In this document: one piece after another, positions 17,876 through 24,717 of the stretch
Layout: every line of letters starts with the position of its first letter
Position numbering within the stretch: position 1 is the first letter of the stretch
Assembly: GCA_903929315.1 (NCBI GenBank)
Contig: CAIYUC010000121.1
Coordinates: 1-44,336 of the forward strand
Origin: an uncultured Bacteroidales bacterium
GTDB lineage: Bacteria; Bacteroidota; Bacteroidia; Bacteroidales; FEN-979
Direction of reading: 5' to 3'
DNA length: 44,336 nucleotides
Position numbers and translations under genes: made by a program
The notes under the pieces: model-generated
What the model saw: the letters and a program-made list of their open reading frames with translations, nothing else
Databases searched by the model: none
Told to the model about the DNA's origin: nothing

Positions 17876-20842
17876 CTATAATCTCGGATCCTTTTTCAAC
17901 GGCATTTTCGCCATTTTTTCGACTTCCATGCTCGGGAAGCCGAATTCTTCCACGATCTTGCCCAAAACCAGGTAAATCCCGTCACCACAGAAAGGATATT
18001 CCTTAACCGCCCTGGGGAAATGTACCGTATCAAAGAAATGCCCGTGAACATCTATGAATGTTCCGAAATGCATCCACTCTTTGTTGACCGTCCTGACATA
18101 CTTGATCGTAACCAACTGACCAAGCATACGGACTTTCTTTCCCACATAACGGATCATGTCTTTTGTAAAAAGTTCTCCGCGGAAAGCCGTTTCCAGCAGG
18201 TCGAAATAAGTATGTTTGACGGGGAATCCAAGAAATTCCACTTCATCGTAAACTTCTTCGAGTGTATCCTGTTCCAGTGGAGGCAATTCAAAATTTTTTA
18301 CTGGCATATGAAAAAGAACATCCTTTGGCGTGACGGCCGGTTTTTTCCCCGATAAAAAATGGGCTTCCCAAAGGAGTTGGGCTTTCGTTTTGCCCGTGAA
18401 CCGGAAAGCGCCGATACGGATCAGGATGACCAATTGTTCAATGGTGATCGCGGTTCTTACAATGAAATCTTCTAATCCGGCATATTCGCCATTTGCTTTT
18501 CTCTCGGCGCTTATAGCTTTTGAGACGGTGTTTTCAAGATTCGCTACATGAATAAAACCGACGTAAATATCTTTTCCCCTGATACTGGTCTTATAATCCC
18601 CGTTATTCACGCAAGGCAGATGAATGACAGCGCCCAGGTTTTTGGCTTCGTTAAAATAGACCCATGAGGGATAAAATCCGCCGAAATTATTGATCACCCC
18701 TACCATGAATTCCAGCGGATAATGTGCTTTCAGGAAAAGGCTCTGGTAACTTTCCACGGCATAGGATGCGGAATGTGCTTTCGAAAATGAATACCCTGCA
18801 AATGACTCGATCTGGCGCCATACTTCCTTTGTGACTTCTTCGGAATACCCGAAGTTCCGGCAATTGCTGAAAAATTTCTCAATAATGCGGTCGAGCTCTT
18901 TCCTTGACCTGTATTTGCCGCTCATAGCCCTGCGTAAGACATCGGCGTCGGCAAGGTCAAGCCCGGCAAAATGATGACATATCCTCAGCACGTCTTCCTG
19001 GTAAACCATTACACCGTAAGTCTCTTTCAACTGCTCCTCCATTATGGGATGCAGATAGTGAAAATTATCCGGGTGATGAAACCGGTAAATGTATTCCTTC
19101 ATCATTCCAGATCTTGCAACGCCCGGGCGGATAATGGAACTGGCAGCCACCAGGCTGCGATAGTTATCACAATGCAGTTTCTTTAGCAATCCGCGCATGG
19201 CAGGGCTTTCCACGTAAAAACAACCGATGGTCTCTCCACTGCGAAGCTGGTGTTTGACTTTCTCGTCTTTCTTAAAAATCTGTACCTGGTGAACATCCAC
19301 GTTGATGCTGCGGTTTTTTCGTATGATCTCGGCAGATTCCCTGATATGACCGATTCCCCGTTGACTTAAAATATCAAGCTTCTCGAAACCGATATCCTCG
19401 GCCACATACATGTCCCATTGCGTCGTGGGAAAACCTTTGGGGGGCATGTCCAACGCCGTATAGCACGTGATCGGTTCGTCGGATATCAGGACCCCTCCTG
19501 CATGAATACTGCGGATATTGGGGAAATTAACCATCATATCTCCCAATTCACCGATTTTCCTGACAATTTCACTCTGATGGATAGTTTCACCCGGATCTTT
19601 CAGAAGCTGATCCATTTCCTGCTTTGGTAATCCATGAACTTTGCCCAATTCCCGGAAAATGGAGTTGCCTTTAAAGGTTGACATGGCGCCAAGCAAAGCG
19701 GTATTTTTGGTACCGTATCTCTTGAAGATATAATCCAGCACTTCATCCCTTTCTTTCCAGGAGTAGTCAATATCAAAATCAGGAGGTGATGTTCTTTTCG
19801 GATTGATAAAACGTTCGAAATAAAGATCCAGTTCGATCGGATCCACATCGGTGATCTTCAGGCAATAGGCAACGATGCTATTGGCGCCGCTGCCTCTTCC
19901 GACATGATAGAACCCGCGGGACACAGAGTACCGGATAATATCCCAGGCGATCAGGAAGTAAGGAGAAAAACCCATTTTGTCAATGATTCCGAGCTCATGA
20001 CGGATCCTGTTTTCAGCTTCCCTGTTGTTTTTTCCATAACGGTAATCAAGGCCGTCATAGGTAAGTTTCTCGAGGAGTATCTTATCATCATAATGATTGC
20101 CGGTAAAAGTTTTTTTGTTCTTACATGCAGTGAAATCAAAATCGATGTGACAATTCTCAAGAAGGATCGCGCTATTTTTTATCAGTTGCGGGTAATCCTT
20201 ATACCTGTCAAGCAACGCATCTGCCGGAATCATTTTTTCATCAGGAAAGGCCAGGTTTTCAGAGCGAAGGCGGCTCAACAGGATGTTGTTGTCAATGGCT
20301 CTCAGGTTACGATGCAATTCGTATTCTTTTTCATTTGAAAATGTCACGGGGGCAAGAATGACGTATCTATCTGAGCCAGGGCTATTTTCCGTCCTGATCA
20401 ATTTCCTTATACCGGATGGCCTGACGCCAATAAATTCATAGGATTTGAGCTTTTTAGGGACCTCACCCCCTCGCCCCCTCGCCTGAAGGAGAGGGGGAAT
20501 GGGATAGATCACATAAACATTTTCAAATTCCGGCGACTGATCCGGAAGAGGGAGATTATTGACCGTATGATAGCTCAGAAAATCATTCAATTCCCTGAAT
20601 CCTTCATTGTTTTTCGCTAATCCGGTAAAAAGAAAGTCGTCTCCTTTTCTGAACTCGATCCCGGCTATGGGTTTAATGTTATTTTCCCTGCAAGCCTTTA
20701 CAAAATTCATACTGCCGGTGGAGTTATTTATGTCGGTAAGAGCAAGCGCCTGCACCCGGTATTTGACAGCCTCTTCGATTAGCCGGTCAATGGACAGCGT
20801 ACCGTATCGTAAACTATAATATGAATGACAGTTGAGATACAT
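17876..20842 (-). CDS. Short DnaE-like DNA polymerase III alpha subunit (mutagenesis-cassette type)
   Basis: This 988-residue C-family polymerase is shorter than replicative DnaE (about 1,150-1,250). It has an N-terminal PHP domain (LNCHSYYSLRYGTLS, 3-17, with the first metal His replaced), the palm with PPDFDIDY (catalytic D357, D359) and FEKLDILSQRGI (D490), the YGVMVYQEDV and FAGYSFSKAHSASYA fingers motifs, a helix-hairpin-helix region, and an OB fold near 880-980 (GKKVRMLGQLVTIKYVRTV). It lacks a long tau-binding tail. It lies on the same strand as the Y-family polymerase, divergent from a LexA-like regulator, which suggests damage-induced translesion synthesis. Residues 114-130 (PIPPLLQARGRGGEVPK) are encoded by an inserted intergenic-type repeat. 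Confidence 0.9.
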   Translation of the reverse strand: MYLNCHSYYSLRYGTLSIDRLIEEAVKYRVQALALTDINNSTGSMNFVKACRENNIKPIAGIEFRKGDDFLFTGLAKNNEGFRELNDFLSYHTVNNLPLPDQSPEFENVYVIYPIPPLLQARGRGGEVPKKLKSYEFIGVRPSGIRKLIRTENSPGSDRYVILAPVTFSNEKEYELHRNLRAIDNNILLSRLRSENLAFPDEKMIPADALLDRYKDYPQLIKNSAILLENCHIDFDFTACKNKKTFTGNHYDDKILLEKLTYDGLDYRYGKNNREAENRIRHELGIIDKMGFSPYFLIAWDIIRYSVSRGFYHVGRGSGANSIVAYCLKITDVDPIELDLYFERFINPKRTSPPDFDIDYSWKERDEVLDYIFKRYGTKNTALLGAMSTFKGNSIFRELGKVHGLPKQEMDQLLKDPGETIHQSEIVRKIGELGDMMVNFPNIRSIHAGGVLISDEPITCYTALDMPPKGFPTTQWDMYVAEDIGFEKLDILSQRGIGHIRESAEIIRKNRSINVDVHQVQIFKKDEKVKHQLRSGETIGCFYVESPAMRGLLKKLHCDNYRSLVAASSIIRPGVARSGMMKEYIYRFHHPDNFHYLHPIMEEQLKETYGVMVYQEDVLRICHHFAGLDLADADVLRRAMSGKYRSRKELDRIIEKFFSNCRNFGYSEEVTKEVWRQIESFAGYSFSKAHSASYAVESYQSLFLKAHYPLEFMVGVINNFGGFYPSWVYFNEAKNLGAVIHLPCVNNGDYKTSIRGKDIYVGFIHVANLENTVSKAISAERKANGEYAGLEDFIVRTAITIEQLVILIRIGAFRFTGKTKAQLLWEAHFLSGKKPAVTPKDVLFHMPVKNFELPPLEQDTLEEVYDEVEFLGFPVKHTYFDLLETAFRGELFTKDMIRYVGKKVRMLGQLVTIKYVRTVNKEWMHFGTFIDVHGHFFDTVHFPRAVKEYPFCGDGIYLVLGKIVEEFGFPSMEVEKMAKMPLKKDPRL
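20461..20505. repeat. G/C-rich intergenic-type repeat lying inside the dnaE-like gene
   Basis: The + strand has CTCACCCCCTCGCCCCCTCG then GAAGGAGAGGGGGAATGGG. Aligned with the intergenic copy at 37834-37878, about 35 of 43 bases agree. The stretch adds about 14 residues to the polymerase PHP domain without breaking the frame. Related C-run/G-run hairpins lie at 136-151 and 43553-43629. Confidence 0.75.
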
Positions 20843-20847
20843 AATTA

Positions 20848-20894
20848 AGTAGCGAAGTAGTGAAGGAGCGAAATAAAAATTCGCTATTTCGTAG
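20848..20894. repeat. AGCGAAGTAG / TTCGCTATTTCG repeat, left border of ORF6N gene
   Basis: AGTAGCGAAGTAGTGAAGGA then GCGAAAT, followed after a few A by TTCGCTATTTCGTAG. It fills the gap between the DnaE-like gene and the ORF6N gene and overlaps the last codons of ORF6N (TTK-stop). The same motif in opposite orientation borders the other side at 21557-21596 and occurs again at 43429-43464. Confidence 0.65.
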
Positions 20895-21498
20895 TTTCAA
20901 TATTTTTTTCTTTTCCGATTTTAAACCCCCCAGGAGGCAATGGTTCGTCTTTCCGGTGAACTAATTCTCTCAATGCCTGAAACACAAGCATCAACTGCTC
21001 AGAATGTTCATCTAATTTCTCAAAAGTTCTTTTTTCGAGGTCATCAATTTTTATGGAAAGCTCGTTATTCATGGACAGAAAATCCCTGAGTTTTACAAAA
21101 ACTCTCACCACATAAATACTTGCCTGAATAGCCGCAGGACTGCTTAAAACACTGGCAAGCATCAATGCTCCATGTTCTGTAAAAACAAAAGGTAGTTTTC
21201 GGCGGCCTCCCCAACTTGATGTCTCAATTTGCAACATCAAGTTGGCATAATCTTTAGAATCAGCGTTTTGCAATCTTGATGTTGCAATTTGCAACATCAA
21301 GTTTCGGTATTCATCAGCAGTTAGTTCAACCATAAAATCAGGTGGAAATCGATCCACATTTCTTCGAACCTGCTGATTTAATCTGGCAGTTGTTACCCCA
21401 TAAAGTCGTGCCAGGTCGCTGTCAAACATGACCTTCCTTCCCCGGATAAAATAAATCTGGGAAATAATCTCATCGTTCATTTCTTTTAATCTTTCCAT
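20884..21498 (-). CDS. ORF6N-domain protein (KilA-N/antirepressor-like), copy 1
   Basis: This 204-residue protein starts with the ORF6N domain (IISQIYFIRGRKVMFDSDLA, RLYGVTTARLNQQVRRNVDRFP, KLPFVFTEHGALMLASVL), a putative DNA-binding module found on phage antirepressors and many chromosomal genes of Bacteroidota. A coiled coil (IDDLEKRTFEKLDEHSEQLM) and a conserved tail PPGGFKIGK follow. Residues 67-74 (LMLQIATS) and 87-94 (LMLQIETS) are an internal 20-residue duplication absent from the second ORF6N protein at 38756. Each unit is encoded by a long palindrome. The gene sits between the Y-family and DnaE-like polymerases, flanked by AGCGAAGTAG-type repeats, which suggests insertion into an older polymerase pair. 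No function is proven for this family in chromosomes. Confidence 0.88.
   Translation of the reverse strand: MERLKEMNDEIISQIYFIRGRKVMFDSDLARLYGVTTARLNQQVRRNVDRFPPDFMVELTADEYRNLMLQIATSRLQNADSKDYANLMLQIETSSWGGRRKLPFVFTEHGALMLASVLSSPAAIQASIYVVRVFVKLRDFLSMNNELSIKIDDLEKRTFEKLDEHSEQLMLVFQALRELVHRKDEPLPPGGFKIGKEKNIETTK
21213..21243. repeat. Coding palindrome A in ORF6N copy 1
   Basis: A 15-base left arm (AACTTGATGTCTCAA) and right arm (TTGCAACATCAAGTT) around one central T at 21228; 13 of 15 positions are complementary. It encodes N86-S95 of the ORF6N protein and is centred on codon 91. Confidence 0.85.
21275..21301. repeat. Coding palindrome B in ORF6N copy 1 (perfect)
   Basis: A perfect 13-base inverted repeat, arm CTTGATGTTGCAA, around one central T at 21288. 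It encodes L67-S74 and is centred on the first base of codon 71, exactly the position of the palindrome in the second ORF6N gene. Its centre is 60 bases from that of palindrome A. Confidence 0.9.
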
Positions 21499-21556
21499 AC
21501 TATTTTTTCACTATTAATCCGCCATCCTTCAAAAAGTAATACGTTTTTCTGTACTT

Positions 21557-21596
21557 TTTTCGCTGCTTCTTTACTTCACTATTTCGCTATTTTTTA
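21557..21596. repeat. TTCGCTGCTT / ACTATTTCGCTATTT repeat, right border of ORF6N gene
   Basis: Reads TTTTTCGCTGCTTCTTTACT then TCACTATTTCGCTATTTTTT. It overlaps the 3' end of the Y-family polymerase gene: the last codons S-E-I-V-K-stop are made of repeat sequence. It is inverted relative to the border repeat at 20848-20874. Confidence 0.65.
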
Positions 21597-22740
21597 AATC
21601 AACGCCCCTCCTGATCGATTTGACCCCATATTTGTGACGGATGCGGTCGAGCACCTGGTACAGGTTGATCATTTGTGTACTTTCCTCGAACATATTAAGC
21701 TGGGGACTGCCGGGCACCAGGTTACTGAAGCGTACACCGATCAGCCGGATCAGCATTCGCCGTTGGTATAGTTTATCAAACAGTTCCTTTACCATGGGGA
21801 TGAGTATATGATCGAACGCCGTATAAGGGATATGTTGCTGCAGGGTATGGGTATCAAAATTCGAATACCTGATCTTGACCGTCACACAGGCTGTGAGTTT
21901 TTGCTGTTCCCTGAGCTCAAAGGAGAGTTTTTCCACCATCTTTACCAGGATTTCCTTCATTCTTATGATATCGATCGTATCCTGGTCGAAAGTGGTTTCG
22001 GTGCTGACCGATTTACTTTCGGAATAAGGCCTTACCGGGGTAGCGTCGATCCCGTTAGCCCGTTCCCATAAGATGATCCCATTTTTTCCCATCACCCTTT
22101 CCATCATATCCACCGGTATCCTGCTCAGCGTTTCAATGGTGGAAACGCCCATAGAACGAAGCAAAGGATAGGTCTTCTCCCCTATTCCCGGGATCTTCCT
22201 GATGGATAAAGGAGCCAGGAAAGGCCTGACCACTTCTTTCGGTACCAGCAGTTCCCCGTTTGGTTTAGCCTCACCGGTGGCGATCTTGGAAACAGTCTTA
22301 TTCACCGACAATCCAAAAGATATGGGCAACCCTGTATGATGTATGATCGTCTTCCGGAGATCCTGTGTCCACTTCAGTAATCCAAAGAAACGATCCATGC
22401 CCGTAATATCAATATAATGCTCATCAATGGAGGCTTTCTCGTACACTGGCGAACGTTCTGCTATGATGTCGGTGACCAAGTGCGAATACCTTGAATAAAG
22501 TTCCATATCACCCCTGATGAACACCGCATCTTTGCAAAGCATCCGGGCCATTTTCATGGGCATGGCCGAGCTGACACCAAAACGCCGGGCTTCGTAACTG
22601 CAGCTTGCCACCACCCCCCTATCCGACATTCCTCCTATGATCACCGGTTTGCCAAGCAGCGTGGCGTTCAGCAACCGTTCCACCGACACGAAGAAAGTAT
22701 CGAGGTCTAGATGAACAATATTCCGGTTTACGGTCTGCAT
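21571..22740 (-). CDS. dinB: Y-family DNA polymerase (DinB/Pol IV type)
   Basis: This 389-residue translesion polymerase has all core motifs: IVHLDLDTFFVSVE (first metal Asp D12, steric-gate aromatic F16/F17), VVASCSYEARRFGV, ASIDEHYIDITG (D106, E107), the helix-hairpin-helix SIRKIPGIGEKTYPLLRSMG, and a little-finger domain after about 240. The usual SxDEAY is SIDEHY here. The C-terminus carries LNMFEEST, which resembles a beta-clamp-binding peptide. It is divergent from the LexA-like regulator at 22899, with a palindromic operator candidate between, and upstream of the ORF6N and DnaE-like genes on the same strand. An induced lesion-bypass role is inferred. The last five residues (SEIVK) come from a border repeat. 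Confidence 0.93.
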   Translation of the reverse strand: MQTVNRNIVHLDLDTFFVSVERLLNATLLGKPVIIGGMSDRGVVASCSYEARRFGVSSAMPMKMARMLCKDAVFIRGDMELYSRYSHLVTDIIAERSPVYEKASIDEHYIDITGMDRFFGLLKWTQDLRKTIIHHTGLPISFGLSVNKTVSKIATGEAKPNGELLVPKEVVRPFLAPLSIRKIPGIGEKTYPLLRSMGVSTIETLSRIPVDMMERVMGKNGIILWERANGIDATPVRPYSESKSVSTETTFDQDTIDIIRMKEILVKMVEKLSFELREQQKLTACVTVKIRYSNFDTHTLQQHIPYTAFDHILIPMVKELFDKLYQRRMLIRLIGVRFSNLVPGSPQLNMFEESTQMINLYQVLDRIRHKYGVKSIRRGVDLKNSEIVK

Positions 22741-22767
22741 ACTTTCTGTTAGTAATCATCTTTTTTT

Positions 22768-22792
22768 ACCGCAAAGGCGCAAAGACGCTAAG
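22768..22792. repeat. ACCGCAAAGGCGCAAAGACG intergenic repeat
   Basis: ACCGCAAAGGCGCAAAGACG then CTAAG lies in the 158-base gap between the Y-family polymerase and the LexA-like gene. A degenerate relative (CACCGCCAAGACATAAAGAC) is at 43520-43539. Confidence 0.55.
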
Positions 22793-22835
22793 ATTTTTTT
22801 TCAAAATGGTGTGCATGTTAAAAATATTTATTATT

Positions 22836-22856
22836 TTTGATTAATTTTTAATCAAA
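22836..22856. promoter_or_regulatory. Candidate operator for the LexA-like regulator
   Basis: A perfect inverted repeat TTTGATTAA-TTT-TTAATCAAA (9-3-9) in the divergent gap between dinB and the XRE-S24 gene, 42 bases before the regulator's start. Position and symmetry fit a dimeric HTH repressor controlling both directions. The region is very A/T-rich, which lowers the weight of the match. I found no second copy before recA or the DnaE-like gene. Confidence 0.5.
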
Positions 22857-22898
22857 TTTTCGCCTACAATATAATCATTATTTTTAAAAAATGCAACT

Positions 22899-23702
22899 AT
22901 GTATTTCAATTCAAACATAAAATTTTTGCGTAAGCGGATGGGCAGGACACAGGATGATGTGGCTGTGGCGCTGAGTATGAAACGGTCTACGTTGAGCGGG
23001 TATGAGAATGCTATTGCTCAACCGGGAATTACCGCATTGATCGCTTTTTCAAAGTACTTCAGGATTTCGATTGATACATTGGTAAAGATTGACCTTTCCG
23101 CTTTACCGGAAAGCCAGCTCAGGCAACTGGAAAAAGGTTATGATGTTTACATGAATGGAACCCATCTGCGCATACTGGCGACTACGGTAGGTTCTGATAA
23201 CGAAGAGAATATAGAACTGGTATCGGAAAAAGCAAAGGCAGGATATAAAAGCGGTTTTGCTGATCCGGAATACATCAGTATTTTACCGACCTTCCGGTTG
23301 CCCTTCCTGTCAAAGCAGAAGAAATACAGGACATTCCAGGTCAGCGGTGATTCCATGCTGCCCATACCAGATGGTTCCTGGGTTACCGGGGTATTTGTCC
23401 AGGACTGGACTACGATCCGCGACCGGGATGCTTATATCATTTTAACCATCGAAGAAGGCATTATCTTTAAAGTCGTCGAAAACAAAATAAAATCCGACGG
23501 AAAACTGATTCTTCACTCCTTAAATTCCGTGTATGAACCATTTGAAATGCCAGTATCGGATATCCGCGAAGTTTGGCAGTTTGTCCATTTCATAAGTGCA
23601 GAAATTCCTGAAAATACTTCCTCTCAGACGCTTCATCTTGCGAAATCCGTGAAGCAATTGAAAGAAGAGGTTAAGGCTATTCAGACGAAACTGAAAATAT
23701 AG
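22899..23702 (+). CDS. XRE-family regulator with LexA-like S24 peptidase domain
   Basis: This 267-residue protein joins an N-terminal XRE helix-turn-helix (residues 8-62: LRKRMGRTQDDVAVALSMKR, STLSGYENAIAQPGITAL) to a C-terminal S24/LexA-type autopeptidase. The catalytic serine is S152 in FQVSGDSMLPIPDGSWV and the lysine K191 in GIIFKVV, 39 apart as in LexA and UmuD (37). A cleavable Ala-Gly pair (A114-G115) lies 37 residues before the serine, in the expected place. The last 25 residues form a helix (SVKQLKEEVKAIQTKLKI). It is divergent from dinB and would repress the polymerase cassette until self-cleavage on RecA activation. The XRE fold, unlike the winged helix of LexA, recalls phage CI-type repressors. 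Confidence 0.9.
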   Translation: MYFNSNIKFLRKRMGRTQDDVAVALSMKRSTLSGYENAIAQPGITALIAFSKYFRISIDTLVKIDLSALPESQLRQLEKGYDVYMNGTHLRILATTVGSDNEENIELVSEKAKAGYKSGFADPEYISILPTFRLPFLSKQKKYRTFQVSGDSMLPIPDGSWVTGVFVQDWTTIRDRDAYIILTIEEGIIFKVVENKIKSDGKLILHSLNSVYEPFEMPVSDIREVWQFVHFISAEIPENTSSQTLHLAKSVKQLKEEVKAIQTKLKI

Positions 23703-23749
23703 ACTGGGTCATCCTCCTGAAATCCTTTCTTCCTTAAGGGTGTTTGCCG

Positions 23750-24703
23750 CTATGGCAGTGGTTTTCCCCTGGCGGTTATCCAAAGTTCATACCATTCTTC
23801 GTGACTCATTTTTACTTCAAGTGCTTTTTTGCAAGCACGAATCCTTTCCGGTTTGGTTGTACCAATAATGGGTTGGATAGTGCCGGGAATCATCAATAAC
23901 CAGGCCAGTAGAATTGAATTTTCGGGGACATTGAATTTGCCGGCAAGCTTCGAGACAAGCTTTGCTGTTTCCAGTTCCTTTCTATCCAGTGAAGCATGGG
24001 GTTTTCCAGTGTATAACCCACGATCTAAGGAACCCCATGCCTGGATCGCCATATTATTTATCTGACAAAACTCAAGCATACCCTGTAACCCACTATCGTA
24101 TGGGATCATGGAAGTATTAATGCTCACCCCGATATCTACTGCCATGGAATGCTCCAGGCTAAGCCGGATCTGATTTGCAACCAATCCTTCCTTCCAATAG
24201 TTTTGGATAAGCCGGATCTGGCTAACAGACATATTACTTACTCCGAACTGTTTAACATACCCCTCCTCTCTGAGATAATGAAAAGTTTCAGCAATTTCAG
24301 ATGCATGTGAGAGAATATCCGGACGGTGTAAGAGGAAAATATCCAAATAGTCTGTTTGCAGGCGCTTCAGGATACCCCGTACCTGTTGAATTAAATAGTC
24401 TTTATTGAAGTTATATATGTTTGAATTATCCGGACCTTTTCCCAACATTATCCCGGATTTCGATTGTAAAATGATCTTATTCCTTAACCCCGGATTGCTT
24501 TTTATTACTTTTCCAAAAACTTCTTCTGCTTTCCCATACGCATAAATATCCGCGTGGTCGAATCTTTCGATCCCTGTCTCCAGAGCTGCATAAATGGCCT
24601 CATGTGCTGTTTTTTCATCGTTTGGGGTTAAAGGGTTCCTGTTCCATCCACCTCCCAGCCCCATACATCCGTATATGAGACAATTGCTTTGACCGGTTTT
24701 CAT
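23750..24703 (-). CDS. Aldo/keto reductase (YdhF-like)
   Basis: This 317-residue NADPH-dependent oxidoreductase has the AKR catalytic tetrad: D49 and Y54 in RFDHADIYAYGKAEEVFG, K82 in ILQSKSGI, and H126 in DIFLLHRPD. The cofactor end IPGTIQPIIGTTKPERIRAC is intact. FDHADIY and the general layout resemble E. coli YdhF. The substrate is unknown. The start at 24703 is fixed by AAAAGGAGGA ten bases upstream of the ATG region, overlapping the stop codon of the upstream TPR gene; the 12-base gap suggests translational coupling. It converges with the LexA-like gene. Confidence 0.92.
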   Translation of the reverse strand: MKTGQSNCLIYGCMGLGGGWNRNPLTPNDEKTAHEAIYAALETGIERFDHADIYAYGKAEEVFGKVIKSNPGLRNKIILQSKSGIMLGKGPDNSNIYNFNKDYLIQQVRGILKRLQTDYLDIFLLHRPDILSHASEIAETFHYLREEGYVKQFGVSNMSVSQIRLIQNYWKEGLVANQIRLSLEHSMAVDIGVSINTSMIPYDSGLQGMLEFCQINNMAIQAWGSLDRGLYTGKPHASLDRKELETAKLVSKLAGKFNVPENSILLAWLLMIPGTIQPIIGTTKPERIRACKKALEVKMSHEEWYELWITARGKPLP

Positions 24704-24707
24704 TGAA

Positions 24708-24717
24708 TCCTCCTTTT
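24708..24717 (-). promoter_or_regulatory. Strong Shine-Dalgarno site overlapping the upstream stop codon
   Basis: Minus-strand AAAAGGAGGA, four bases before the aldo/keto reductase ATG at 24703, overlaps the TAA of the TPR gene (24716-24718). This layout is typical of translational coupling and unusual for this chromosome. Confidence 0.75.

Noticed and set aside
20884-21498. Prophage remnant around the ORF6N gene
   Set aside because: No integrase, structural or lysis genes lie nearby; ORF6N genes are common as single chromosomal genes in Bacteroidota.
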